Below are positions 10,441-19,599 of a stretch of 64,000 nt of DNA, in pieces (within the stretch, counting starts at the first letter, position 1; every line of letters begins with the position of its first letter). Location: NCBI RefSeq assembly GCF_018070325.1, contig NZ_JAGPXY010000018.1, positions 34,538 through 98,537 of the forward strand. Reading direction: 5' to 3'. Source of the stretch: Micromonospora sp. H61. Its GTDB lineage: Bacteria > Actinomycetota > Actinomycetes > Mycobacteriales > Micromonosporaceae. Both the position numbers and the translations under genes were made by a program. A model generated the notes under the pieces. That model saw nothing but the letters and a program-made list of their open reading frames with translations. It was not told the DNA's origin and made no database searches.

Positions 10441-10532
10441 CACTCAGAGCAAAGAAACGCCGCTGGCCGGCGCCCCGGGTTGCGGGGTGCCGGCCAGTGG
10501 TCGGTGTGGTGCTGTGGTGTTGTGGTGTTGCC

Positions 10533-10567
10533 GTGCTGGGTGCTGGGTGCTGGGTGCTGGGTGCTTG
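10533..10567. repeat. Heptamer tandem repeat GTGCTGG
   Basis: GTGCTGG is repeated four times in tandem plus a partial fifth copy, immediately 3' of the secreted-protein gene. The flank (10503-10532) is a looser GTGGTGTT-rich run. It is simple-sequence DNA, probably variable by slippage. Confidence 0.8.
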
Positions 10568-10576
10568 TGGTGTGGG

Positions 10577-11143
10577 TCAGCTGTTCCAGTGCTGGGCGAC
10601 GAGGTCGGTGGCCTGCTGCTCCCACTGGGCGTAGGCGTCCGGGTAGGCCGACACCTGTACGGTCTGGGCGGCGTCGGTCAGCGGCATGTTCTGCCACCCG
10701 TCGACCTGCTTGAGGCCCTTGAGGAACGCGGTGGTGGAGTACTCGGGGTCGGTGATCTGCTCCGGGGTGCCCCAACCCGAGCTCGGGCGCTGCTGGAACA
10801 GGCCCAGCGAGTCGTGGTCGTTCCGGTCGCCCAGGTGACCCAGGTTCTCCAGCTTGGATTCCTGCAGGCTCGTCGCGATCGAGATGACCGCGGCCCGCTC
10901 GGGGAGGCCGGCCTTCTTGGTGGCCGCGATGATGGCCTTCACGTTGGTGGTCTGCTCGTCGTTGAGGGTGATGTGGGACTGCTCGCCCTGCGGCTTCGGC
11001 GCCGCCGACTGCACGGCCACCGCAACCGCCTTGGCATCCACGGCCGGGGTAGCGGCGTGGGCGGCGATCGGGCCGGCGAACACACCACCGGCGAACGCGA
11101 GACCAGCAACAGACAGCATGCTCTTACGGAAGATCGTGTTCAT
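10577..11143 (-). CDS. Secreted lysozyme-like/transglycosylase-like protein of unknown function
   Basis: 188 residues. A classical signal peptide (SMLSVAGLAFAGGVFAGPIAAHA) is probably cut after AHA near residue 30. The mature protein has ISIATSLQESKLENLGHLGDRNDHDSLGLFQQRPSSGWGTPEQI, with a Glu and a GLFQQRP block that recall the catalytic region of soluble lytic transglycosylases and Rpf-like lysozyme folds. A role in peptidoglycan turnover outside the membrane is inferred. ATG 11143 follows GAAGGAG. Its upstream region holds a 5'-UTR hairpin and three 90-bp-spaced promoter-like motifs. Confidence 0.75.
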   Translation of the reverse strand: MNTIFRKSMLSVAGLAFAGGVFAGPIAAHAATPAVDAKAVAVAVQSAAPKPQGEQSHITLNDEQTTNVKAIIAATKKAGLPERAAVISIATSLQESKLENLGHLGDRNDHDSLGLFQQRPSSGWGTPEQITDPEYSTTAFLKGLKQVDGWQNMPLTDAAQTVQVSAYPDAYAQWEQQATDLVAQHWNS

Positions 11144-11167
11144 GGGGGTAGCTCCTTCGGGGGTAGA

Positions 11168-11208
11168 ACACCCACACCGCCAAAGAGGGGGACGGCGGTG
11201 ATGGGTGT
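11168..11208 (-). promoter_or_regulatory. 5'-UTR hairpin before the secreted lysozyme-like gene
   Basis: On the minus strand, ACACCCATCACCGCC pairs with GGCGGTGTGGGTGT with a single bulged base. The stem ends about 25 nt before the start codon, just upstream of GAAGGAG. It could stabilise the transcript or limit translation. No known riboswitch was recognised. Confidence 0.5.
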
Positions 11209-11325
11209 GAGCACCTCGTCCGGCGCTGCACGTACCAAGGGGAAAAGTCTTGGGGGGGTGACACCCTGTCGGGCGTCGGGGTCGGCGACCTGGCGAGCGG
11301 GGCTCGTGGCGCCGGGTCCCTGTGT

Positions 11326-11351
11326 AACGACCGGCGGGCCGGGGTCATTCC
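11326..11351 (-). promoter_or_regulatory. Sigma-R/ECF-like promoter motif, copy 3 (proximal)
   Basis: On the minus strand GGAAT (11347-11351) is followed by exactly 18 nt and GTTACA (aac at 11326-11328 on plus). GGAAT-N18-GTT is the consensus of Streptomyces sigma-R and mycobacterial SigH promoters. The start point would lie about 175 nt upstream of the gene ending at 10577. Confidence 0.6.
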
Positions 11352-11415
11352 GGGGTCGGCCCATCCATGAGCACCCTCGTCGTGGCGGTGCCCGGTGGTC
11401 GTTCGTGGGGACTGT

Positions 11416-11441
11416 AACGACCCGGTGGAGGCTGGCATTCC
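11416..11441 (-). promoter_or_regulatory. Sigma-R/ECF-like promoter motif, copy 2
   Basis: CCGGAAT then GGTCGTTACA on the minus strand, again with 18 nt between GGAAT and GTT. It sits exactly 90 bp upstream of the proximal copy, although most intervening bases differ. Confidence 0.6.
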
Positions 11442-11505
11442 GGCCTGCGCGACCAGCCCATGGGTGCGGCGGCCGGTCGGTGGTGCTGCGATCGTCAGGG
11501 TGTGT

Positions 11506-11531
11506 AACGACCCCGGCCCGGCCATGATTCC
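11506..11531 (-). promoter_or_regulatory. Sigma-R/ECF-like promoter motif, copy 1 (distal)
   Basis: Third CCGGAAT...GGTCGTTACA element, with an 18-nt spacer, exactly 90 bp upstream of copy 2. No fourth copy is found 90 bp further in either direction. Confidence 0.6.
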
Positions 11532-11728
11532 GGCCCACGAGTGCGCCCGATCACCGGACAAAGGTCGCGTACCTCGCAGCAGCCTAAGCCCTGCACCCGC
11601 CTGAATGCCCCCAGAATGGACAAACCTCCCAGGCCGTTTACTCTGCCTGCCCCTCGGACCGGCCACTTGGCATGATCCACTCGGGTTCTTGGAAGTCGGG
11701 GGGTGTCCGGGCCGACGGGATGCCCCGA

Positions 11729-11765
11729 CATCAAGGAAGCCGTGTTGATCAAGGCATTGGCGGCG
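11729..11765. repeat. Degenerate TTGATCAAGG-type repeat
   Basis: ACATCAAGGAAGCCGTG followed by TTGATCAAGGCATTGG, in the intergenic space before the whiB terminator. The TTGATCA core is shared with the palindromes at 27499 and 55675. This copy lacks a clear matching second arm, so it may be a decayed member or chance. Confidence 0.3.
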
Positions 11766-11804
11766 GCGGGGGCCTTGGTGGTGGGGGAACCGCATGAACG
11801 ACAA

Positions 11805-11838
11805 GAAACCGCGCCCCCCAGGGTGAGGGCGCGGTTTC
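11805..11838 (-). terminator. Terminator of the whiB-family gene
   Basis: GAAACCGCGCCC (11805-11816) pairs with GGGCGCGGTTTC (11827-11838), a perfect 12-bp stem with a 10-nt loop, 23 bp beyond the stop codon. Confidence 0.85.
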
Positions 11839-11861
11839 GTGGATGTTGGGGACGCGTCGGG

Positions 11862-12245
11862 TCAGGCGACGTTGCGTTGAGCCGGGACGGTCGACTTGTG
11901 CGGGCGGCCCAGTCGGGCCTCCAGCCGTGCGACGTCGACCCGGGCGTGCCGGCGGTCTGCCAGGTCCTCCCAGCCGACGGCGAGCAGCCGCAGGCGCTCC
12001 GACTCGCTGAAGCCGCCCCACACGCCGTAAGGCTCCCGTACCGACAGGGCATGGGCGGCGCACTCGGCGCGAACCGGGCAGGCGCGGCAGACCGACTTGG
12101 CAGCGGACTCGCGACGCAGCCGGGAAGAACCACGCTCACCGTCGGGGTGGAAGAACTGGGCGCTGTCGCGCCCTCGGCAGGCACCGAGTCGCTGCCAGTC
12201 CCAGAGATCGACGATGGGTCCGGGCAGTCTACGTACGTTCGACAT
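11862..12245 (-). CDS. whiB3: WhiB-family iron-sulfur regulator, WhiB3/WblA type
   Basis: 127 residues. The Fe-S ligands are Cys23, Cys53, Cys56 and Cys62, the latter three in VCRACPVRAEC. The G[V/I]WGG turn is GVWGG near 74-78. The N-terminal block LPGPIVDLWDWQRLGACRGRDSAQFFHPDGERG closely follows mycobacterial WhiB3 and Streptomyces WblA. It should carry a redox- or NO-sensitive [4Fe-4S] cluster and modulate sigma-A-dependent transcription. The C-terminus is about 25 residues longer than WhiB3. ATG 12245 is chosen over GTG 12251 because AGGAGG is 7 nt from the ATG but abuts the GTG. It is divergent from the BldM-like gene. Confidence 0.9.
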   Translation of the reverse strand: MSNVRRLPGPIVDLWDWQRLGACRGRDSAQFFHPDGERGSSRLRRESAAKSVCRACPVRAECAAHALSVREPYGVWGGFSESERLRLLAVGWEDLADRRHARVDVARLEARLGRPHKSTVPAQRNVA

Positions 12246-12498
12246 CAGCACCCCTCCTCCCGCGCGGCTCCGCGAGAATCCTTATGGCCGGCATCCGGGC
12301 GGCGGGCCGCGCAGGCGCACCGTTCCCGGCCTGGATCTCCCGGTACCCGGGCTGTCGTCAACTCACACGTCTGTGATCGAAAACGTCCGGGAAATTGCGG
12401 CTTTTGCCCCATCTGTCGGAAAAGTTCGAAGGATTGCCGGGAACCCCCTCCCCAGCCGACCGCGTCATGGTCTGCTCGTTGGCGGAGAGGAGACCACA

Positions 12499-13314
12499 GT
12501 GCGTACCGTTCTTGTGTGCGTTCGGACACCACTCGCGGCCCAGCACCTTACTTCTGCTGCCGCGCGGCTGGGGTTGTCCGCGATCGTTCGTACCGCCGTC
12601 TCTGATCCCGAGGTGATGCTGCGGCTGGCCGAGCGACCGGCCGACGTGGTCCTGGCCGACACGGCCCTGACCCGGCCGGACAGCGCCGGCTTCGTCCGCC
12701 GGGTGTTGGCGCGTGCGCCGCAGGCGGCGGTGCTGCTGCTCGGCACCGAGGAGTCCGAGGCCGCGGCGGCCACCATCAGCGCCGGCGCCCGGGGGCTCAT
12801 CCAGAATGTCGACCATGACCTGACCAGCGCGGTGGCCAAGGCGCTCCTGCTGCTCACGGCGCCTGGCCGAGCCTCCCGGCAGCGGATCACCGATCCGGCC
12901 CGCGACGCGGCGGCGGTGGGTGGTTCCGGCCGTTCCGGGCCGTCGCCGCGCGGTTCCGGTGAGCCCGGCTGGGCGGCCGCAGCCGCCGACGGGCCGGCCG
13001 GGGTGGCGTCGGTGCCGGTGCAGCGGGGCGACGACGAGGCGGAGGCGGGGACCGGCGAGTCGCCGGCGCAGACCGACCCGGGCCGTCCCGCCCCGAACGC
13101 CCGGCCCAGTCGGGCGTCGATCGGCCTCACCGAGCGTGAGCTTCAGGTGCTCCTCGGCATGGCCGAGGGCAAGAGCAACGCGGAGATCGGCCGGGAGCTG
13201 TTCGTCTCGGAGGACACCGTCAAGACGCACGCCCGCCGGTTGTTCCGCAAGCTTGGCGCCCGGGACCGGGCCCACGCGGTGGCGGCGGGCTTCCGCGCCG
13301 GTCTGGTCGCCTGA
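12499..13314 (+). CDS. bldM: BldM-like atypical response regulator (pseudo-receiver plus LuxR-type HTH)
   Basis: 271 residues. Residues 1-120 form a receiver-like domain, residues 125-205 a Gly/Pro/Ala-rich linker, and residues 210-271 a LuxR HTH (LTERELQVLLGMAEGKSNAEIGRELFVSEDTVKTHARRLFRKLGARDRAHAVAAGF). The HTH is almost identical to Streptomyces BldM, and proximity to guaB and groEL supports orthology. Asp54 is kept (LADTAL), but the acidic pair is replaced (CVRT instead of xDDx) and the switch Lys is missing (GLIQNVDHD), so normal phosphorylation is unlikely. BldM controls sporulation genes alone or with WhiI. The linker makes it about 70 residues longer than BldM. GTG 12499 is preceded by GAGAGGAG. 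Confidence 0.82.
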   Translation: MRTVLVCVRTPLAAQHLTSAAARLGLSAIVRTAVSDPEVMLRLAERPADVVLADTALTRPDSAGFVRRVLARAPQAAVLLLGTEESEAAAATISAGARGLIQNVDHDLTSAVAKALLLLTAPGRASRQRITDPARDAAAVGGSGRSGPSPRGSGEPGWAAAAADGPAGVASVPVQRGDDEAEAGTGESPAQTDPGRPAPNARPSRASIGLTERELQVLLGMAEGKSNAEIGRELFVSEDTVKTHARRLFRKLGARDRAHAVAAGFRAGLVA

Positions 13315-13317
13315 CAT

Positions 13318-13461
13318 ACGCACGCCGCGCGGCTGCAGGGCACCGGGCGCGACTGCAGGGCACGCCGCGCTACTGTAAGCGCCCGGGGCGCGCCGCAGCC
13401 GGGGTACGCCGCGCGGCAACAGGGCACGCCGCGCGGCAACAGGGCACGCCGCGCGGCAGCG
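13318..13461. repeat. 20-bp GC-rich tandem repeat array
   Basis: Seven copies of a 20-bp unit. The last three (13402-13421, 13422-13441, 13442-13461) are near-perfect copies of GGGCACGCCGCGCGGCAACA; four upstream copies are degenerate, with one 4-bp interruption at 13398-13401. Each good copy has the self-complementary core GCCGCGCGGC. The array starts 4 bp after the BldM-like stop and fills the gap to the convergent DUF5319 gene. Confidence 0.88.
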
Positions 13462-13484
13462 GGGGTACCCGCCGCCCGGCGGCG

Positions 13485-13904
13485 TTACTTGGTGGCGGTC
13501 GGGGCGCCCGGCTCGTCCTCGGTGCCCTCGGACAGGGTGTCGTGCACCCCGTCCGCGTACCCCCGGGCGTAGTCCCAGGTCACGTAGTGGTCCGGGTCCG
13601 GGTCGTAGGCGGGCTCGTGCACCCGGGGTCGGCCCGAGTTGAGCAGGTGCCGCAGGTTGCCGCGGAGCAGGTCCCAGTCGAAGTAGTGCGGCTCGCGACA
13701 GTCCTCGCATTCGATCACCAGCCCGCGAACCCCGATCGGGGCCAGCAGAGCCTGGTAGATCTCCAGGTCAGCGAGGTCTTCCAGCACATCCTGCCGCTCG
13801 ACGTCGGTCAGCGGATCCGGCGTCGCGTCATCGCCCGGGTCATCCAGACCCGCGGTCGGATCGGCCGGGTCGCCATTGAACGGGTCGATGGGCTCGTCGT
13901 GCAC
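13485..13904 (-). CDS. DUF5319 family protein
   Basis: 139 residues. The N-terminus is acidic and Asp/Pro-rich (DPFNGDPADPTAGLDDPGDDATPDPL). A compact conserved C-terminal part holds IECEDCREPHYFDWDLLRGNLRHLLNSGRPRVHEPAYDPDPDHYVTWDYARGYADG. The C-x2-C pair could bind metal. Function is unknown; the family is conserved next to guaB in actinobacteria (Rv3412 in M. tuberculosis). GTG 13904 is chosen because GTGAGGGG lies directly upstream. The frame continues 5' across guaB antisense, but that is a shadow. It is divergent from guaB. Confidence 0.85.
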   Translation of the reverse strand: MHDEPIDPFNGDPADPTAGLDDPGDDATPDPLTDVERQDVLEDLADLEIYQALLAPIGVRGLVIECEDCREPHYFDWDLLRGNLRHLLNSGRPRVHEPAYDPDPDHYVTWDYARGYADGVHDTLSEGTEDEPGAPTATK

Positions 13905-14060
13905 CCCCTCACCGTAGACCCAACGCGGCGCGAACGTCCGCCCCCCGGCCTCCGCGCCGGCCCGGCCTGCCACGGACGGGTCGCCCAGCTCACTGGGTAC
14001 GATGAGGCGACGTGCCGGCATCGTGGCGCGCTCCGGTGCCCGCCCGCGCCACCTCGCTGA

Positions 14061-15653
<1,593 letters not shown>

Positions 15654-15683
15654 CCCAACACCCCCAACCACCTGGAGTCCCCC

Positions 15684-16802
15684 ATGCGTGACGTGGTCGA
15701 GATCGGGCTGGGCAAGACCGCGCAGCGCGGCTACCACCTGGACGACATCGCCATCGTGCCGAGCCGCCGTACCCGCGACGTCGACGACGTCTCGACGTCG
15801 TGGCAGCTCGACGCGTACCCATTCGGCATCCCGTGCGTCGGCCACCCCTCCGACGCCACCATGAGCCCGGCCTCGGCGGTGCGGCTCGGTCAGCTCGGCG
15901 GCCTCGGCGTGCTCAACGTCGAGGGGCTCTGGACCCGCTACGAGAACCCGACCAAGGTGCTGGACGAGCTGGCCGGCCTCGACGAGGAGGCCCGCGCCAC
16001 CAAGCGGCTCCAGGAGGTGTACGCCGAGCCGATCCGCCCGGACCTGATCGCGGAGCGGGTCCGCGAGCTGCGCGCCGGTGGCAGCACGGTGGCGGTTCGG
16101 GTCTCCCCGCAGCACACCCTCGCGCTGGCGCCGGTGATCCTGGACGCCGGGGTGGACATCCTGGTCATCCAGGGCACCATCGTCTCGGCCGAGCACGTGT
16201 CGACCACCGATGAGCCGCTGAACCTCAAGGAGTTCATCGCCGACCTCGACCTGCCGGTGATCGTCGGTGGCTGCACCGACTACAAGACGGCGCTGCACCT
16301 GATGCGTACCGGCGCGGCCGGCGTGATCGTGGGCATCGGTGGCGACGAGTGGTCGACCACCGAGTCGGTGCTGGGCATCCGGGTGCCGATGGCCACCGCG
16401 ATCGCCGACGCCGCGGCGGCCCGCCGTGACTACCTGGACGAGACCGGCGGTCGGTACGTGCACCTGATCGCCGACGGTGACATCCAGACCTCGGGCGACA
16501 TCGCCAAGGCGCTCGGCTGCGGCGCGGACGCGGTGATGCTCGGTGAGCCGCTGTCGCTCTGCGACGAGGCCCCCGCCGGTGGTGCCTGGTGGCACTCGGC
16601 GGCGAGCCACCCGTCGCTGCCCCGGGGTGCCTTCGAGGTCTCCGGTGAGCCGCTCGGGTCGATGGAGCAGCTGCTCTTCGGGCCGGCGGACGAGGCCGAC
16701 GGCCAGCTCAACCTGTTCGGTGGGCTGCGTCGGGCGATGGCCAAGTGCGGTTACCGCGACCTGAAGGAGTTCCAGAAGGTCGGTCTGGTCCTCGACCGCT
16801 GA
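15684..16802 (+). CDS. guaB3: GuaB3 family IMP dehydrogenase-related protein
   Basis: 372 residues. This is an IMPDH-like barrel with no CBS domains, starting MRDVVEIGLGKTAQRGYHLDDIAIVPSRRTRDVDDV. It keeps a phosphate-binding loop ([28 protein letters not shown]) but lacks the GAICTT loop of GuaB; the Cys in VGGCTDYKTALHLM lies elsewhere. GuaB3 proteins are universal guaB neighbours in actinobacteria, and whether they act as IMPDH, a GMP reductase-like enzyme or a regulator is not settled. The ATG has CTGGAG upstream, and it is almost certainly cotranscribed with guaB. Confidence 0.93.
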   Translation: MRDVVEIGLGKTAQRGYHLDDIAIVPSRRTRDVDDVSTSWQLDAYPFGIPCVGHPSDATMSPASAVRLGQLGGLGVLNVEGLWTRYENPTKVLDELAGLDEEARATKRLQEVYAEPIRPDLIAERVRELRAGGSTVAVRVSPQHTLALAPVILDAGVDILVIQGTIVSAEHVSTTDEPLNLKEFIADLDLPVIVGGCTDYKTALHLMRTGAAGVIVGIGGDEWSTTESVLGIRVPMATAIADAAAARRDYLDETGGRYVHLIADGDIQTSGDIAKALGCGADAVMLGEPLSLCDEAPAGGAWWHSAASHPSLPRGAFEVSGEPLGSMEQLLFGPADEADGQLNLFGGLRRAMAKCGYRDLKEFQKVGLVLDR

Positions 16803-16821
16803 CCGATCCGTCAGACGCCGG

Positions 16822-16854
16822 AAGGCCGGCCCCGCCTGGTGCGGGGCCGGCCTT
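16822..16854. terminator. Bidirectional terminator between guaB3 and the sugar isomerase-like gene
   Basis: AAGGCCGGCCCCGC (16822-16835) pairs perfectly with GCGGGGCCGGCCTT (16841-16854) around a 5-nt loop, in the 71-bp gap between convergent genes. Confidence 0.85.
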
Positions 16855-16873
16855 CGTCGCGTTCAGCGCGGAG

Positions 16874-17989
16874 TCACTTCTCCACGTAGATGGTCAGGTC
16901 GGACATGTTGCGGTAGCTGGTCGCCGCGAAGTCGAGCGATTGGCCCTTGTTGTCCACGCCGCCGGGGGCGGTGTCCATCTCCCAGTTGGCGTGGTGGAAG
17001 TTGCGTTCGCCGATGGTCTGGAAGAACTGCTGGAAGTTGAGGTCGCCGTCGCCCAGCGGGGTCATCTGGTACCCGTTGGGCACGCTGGTGTCCCGGTCGC
17101 CGTCCTTGGCGTGGAAGAGCGGGAACCGGGTGGTCCGGTCGGCCACGGTGAGGATCGGGTCGAACAGGTCGGTCACCTCCTGGCCGGCCGGGTTGACGTA
17201 CTTCTGGTGCTTGTAACGGGCCACGTAGGCCCAGTAGATGTCCAGCTCGAAGAAGACGTACCGCGGGTCGGTGATCTCGAAGAAGTACTCCAGCCGGCGG
17301 ATGCCGGAGGACCGGGTCTGCCGGCCCTGCGCGTCGCGCGGGCCCCGGTCGATGAGGAAGTTGTACGCGGCGTCGTGGTTGTGCGTGTAGAGCCGCATGC
17401 CCCGGGCCTTGGCCTGCCGGCCCAGCTCGTTCCAGATGTCCGCGGCGGCGTCCCACTCGGCCTTGTACGCGCTGCTGGTCGGGTCGCTGCCGGTGCCGAT
17501 GTTCTTCATGCCGAGTTCCTCGGCGATGTCCAGCTGTTGCTGGAAGGTGGCCGGCTGGATCGAGGCGTGGGTGCCGTTGGCCACCAGGCCGTTGTCGTCG
17601 AGGATCTTGCGGATCTCGGCGGGGGTGATCTGCCGGCCCAGGATCTCGGTGCTCTGGGTGTAGCCGGCGAACTCGATTTCCTTGTAACCGATCTCGGCGA
17701 GTCGGGCGAGGACGCGCTCGAAGCCGTACGGCACCCCGCTGTCGTCGGGTGCGGCGGTGATCCGGTCGCGGACGCTGTAGAGGATGATGCCGCGGTTCCT
17801 GGCCGGGATCAGCGGCTCCACCCGCAGCTTGCTCGCGTTGCCGGGGTTGGCGAGCGCGGGGGTGCCGGTGGCGAGGACGGGTAGCCCGGCCGCGCCGATC
17901 GCGGCGGCGGCGCCGGCGGAGGCGGCGAGCAGGGATCGGCGGCTGAGCCGGCCGGTGGGGGTGGCGTCGGGGGCGGTGTGGTCTGGCAT
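16874..17989 (-). CDS. Tat-exported TIM-barrel protein, sugar phosphate isomerase/epimerase family
   Basis: 371 residues. The N-terminus has a twin-arginine signal (LSRRSLLAASAGAAAAIGAAGLPVLA). The mature part is an AP-endonuclease-2-type TIM barrel with YSVRDRIT, EIGYKEIEFAGY, HASIQPA, GMRLYTHNHDAAYNF and FFELDIYWAY; the His, Glu and Asp residues are plausible metal ligands. Most family members act on cytoplasmic sugars, so export implies an extracytoplasmic carbohydrate substrate that cannot be named. Start ATG 17989. The upstream region carries operator-like repeats (18042-18084). Confidence 0.83.
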   Translation of the reverse strand: MPDHTAPDATPTGRLSRRSLLAASAGAAAAIGAAGLPVLATGTPALANPGNASKLRVEPLIPARNRGIILYSVRDRITAAPDDSGVPYGFERVLARLAEIGYKEIEFAGYTQSTEILGRQITPAEIRKILDDNGLVANGTHASIQPATFQQQLDIAEELGMKNIGTGSDPTSSAYKAEWDAAADIWNELGRQAKARGMRLYTHNHDAAYNFLIDRGPRDAQGRQTRSSGIRRLEYFFEITDPRYVFFELDIYWAYVARYKHQKYVNPAGQEVTDLFDPILTVADRTTRFPLFHAKDGDRDTSVPNGYQMTPLGDGDLNFQQFFQTIGERNFHHANWEMDTAPGGVDNKGQSLDFAATSYRNMSDLTIYVEK

Positions 17990-18041
17990 GGTTCCACCTT
18001 TCGCGACGGTGGTCGGAGACAGACACTAACGTCGGTCTAAG

Positions 18042-18084
18042 TCGAAAGAAAGGTTCGATCGACGGCAGCTTTTGTTCGATTCGA
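18042..18084. promoter_or_regulatory. Candidate operator repeats upstream of the Tat-exported isomerase
   Basis: TCGAA (18042-18046) and TTCGA (18054-18058) form a 17-bp dyad, and two further TTCGA copies lie in tandem at 18075-18084. The surrounding sequence is less GC-rich than average. A repressor site is inferred; the regulator is unknown. Confidence 0.35.
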
Positions 18085-18192
18085 CGAAAGTCACTGATGA
18101 TCGTCGATACCGGCCGCTCGGCCCGCGATGCTGACTACGCTCGTCCTGACCGGAACGCCGCGAAAGGCCGGAACGCCGCAGGAGGGGTGCGC

Positions 18193-19599
18193 GTGGTCCT
18201 GATCAGACGGAGACTGAGCGTCGCCGCCGCGCTGACCTGCGCGATCGGGCTGGCCGCCGCCGGTTGTACCGGCGATGACCGCGACGGCTTCCGGCCCGGC
18301 GCGGCCGACGTCGGCGACCCGTACGTGCCGGGGCACGGCAACGGCGGCTACGACGTCGGGCACTACGGCCTCGACGTCCGCTACGACCCGTCGACCGACC
18401 GGCTGACCGGTCGAGCCGTCATCACGGCCACCGCCACCCAGGACCTGTCCCGGTTCAACCTGGACCTGGTCGGCCTGGAGGTTCGCGCGGTCAGCGTGGG
18501 TGACGCGGCGGCCGAGCACAGACGCGGCGACGGCGAGTTGGTGGTGACCCCCAGCGACGGACTGCCGCGCGGCCGGCAGTTCACAGTGACCGTCGAGTAC
18601 GCGGGCGTCCCCACGGCCGTCGACGACGGGGCGTTGGGCAGCGGCGGCTTCCTGCACACCGCCGACGGCGCGGTGGCGCTCGGCCAACCCGAGTCGGCCG
18701 CCACCTGGTTCCCGGTCAACGACCACCCGTCGGACAAGGCCACCTACGACCTGGCGGTGACCGTCCCGGACGGCCTGGCCGCGCTGAGCAACGGCGTTCC
18801 CGGGCCGAAGAGCAGCGCCGACGGCTGGACCACCTGGCGCTGGTCGGAGCGCGCCCCGATGGCCAGCTACCTGAGCACGCTCGTGATCGGTGACTACCGG
18901 GTGGTGACCGGCACGCACGCCGGCCGGCCGATGGTCACGGCGGTGGCCGCGAGCCTGCCGGCGACCGGCGGCGCGGCCACCTCGCTGGCCCGCACCGGCG
19001 CGATCGTCGACTTCCTGGCCAGCCGCTTCGGCCCGTACCCGTTCGACTCGTACGGGGGCATCGTGATCGCCGACGACCGGATCGGCTACGCGCTGGAGAC
19101 CCAGTCCCGGCCGGTGTACGGGCCCGGCTTCTTCGCTGACGACCGGCCGAACCCGAGCGTCGTCGCGCACGAACTGGCGCACCAGTGGTTCGGCGACAGC
19201 GTGTCGCTGACCAGGTGGAGCGACATGTGGCTCAACGAGGGCTTCGCCAGCTACGCCGAGTGGTTGTGGGAGGAGCACGACGGCGGCCGGACCGCCCAGC
19301 GCAACTTCGAGATCCAGTACGCGGCGACCGACTGGACGCAGCCGTCGGTCGAGCCGGGCCGGGAGCAGATGTTCGGCACCGCCGTCTACAAGCGCGGGGC
19401 GCTCGCCGTGCACGCGTTGCGCCGGACCGTCGGTGACGACCTCTTCTTCCGCATCCTGCGTACCTGGACCAGCGAGCGGGCGGCGGGCAACGCGACCACC
19501 GCGGACCTCGTCGCGCTGGCCGAGCGGGTCGCCGGGCGGCAACTGCGTCCGCTCTTCGACGCCTGGTTGGTGGGTGGGTCGGCCCCCACACTGCCGTGA
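18193..19599 (+). CDS. M1 family (gluzincin) metallopeptidase lipoprotein, copy 1
   Basis: 468 residues. The lipoprotein signal ends in AAAGC (Cys25). An N-terminal beta domain (YDVGHYGLDVRYDPSTDRLTG) comes first, then a thermolysin-like catalytic domain with HEXXH in VVAHELAHQWFGDS and the third zinc ligand in NEGFASYAEW 18 residues later. The substrate-binding GxMEN motif of M1 aminopeptidases is altered to YALETQ. The C-terminal ERAP-like helical domain is absent. It probably trims peptides outside the membrane. GTG 18193 is chosen because AGGAGG lies 7 nt upstream. It is a tandem paralogue of the next gene. Confidence 0.9.
   Translation: MVLIRRRLSVAAALTCAIGLAAAGCTGDDRDGFRPGAADVGDPYVPGHGNGGYDVGHYGLDVRYDPSTDRLTGRAVITATATQDLSRFNLDLVGLEVRAVSVGDAAAEHRRGDGELVVTPSDGLPRGRQFTVTVEYAGVPTAVDDGALGSGGFLHTADGAVALGQPESAATWFPVNDHPSDKATYDLAVTVPDGLAALSNGVPGPKSSADGWTTWRWSERAPMASYLSTLVIGDYRVVTGTHAGRPMVTAVAASLPATGGAATSLARTGAIVDFLASRFGPYPFDSYGGIVIADDRIGYALETQSRPVYGPGFFADDRPNPSVVAHELAHQWFGDSVSLTRWSDMWLNEGFASYAEWLWEEHDGGRTAQRNFEIQYAATDWTQPSVEPGREQMFGTAVYKRGALAVHALRRTVGDDLFFRILRTWTSERAAGNATTADLVALAERVAGRQLRPLFDAWLVGGSAPTLP

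Noticed and set aside
11144..11320. Possible c-di-AMP (ydaO) riboswitch before the secreted lysozyme-like gene
   Set aside because: Fragments such as CCGACCCCGACGCCCGACAGG are reminiscent, but the conserved GGGGGA...CCGACAG...GGGGUGAA framework cannot be assembled in order.
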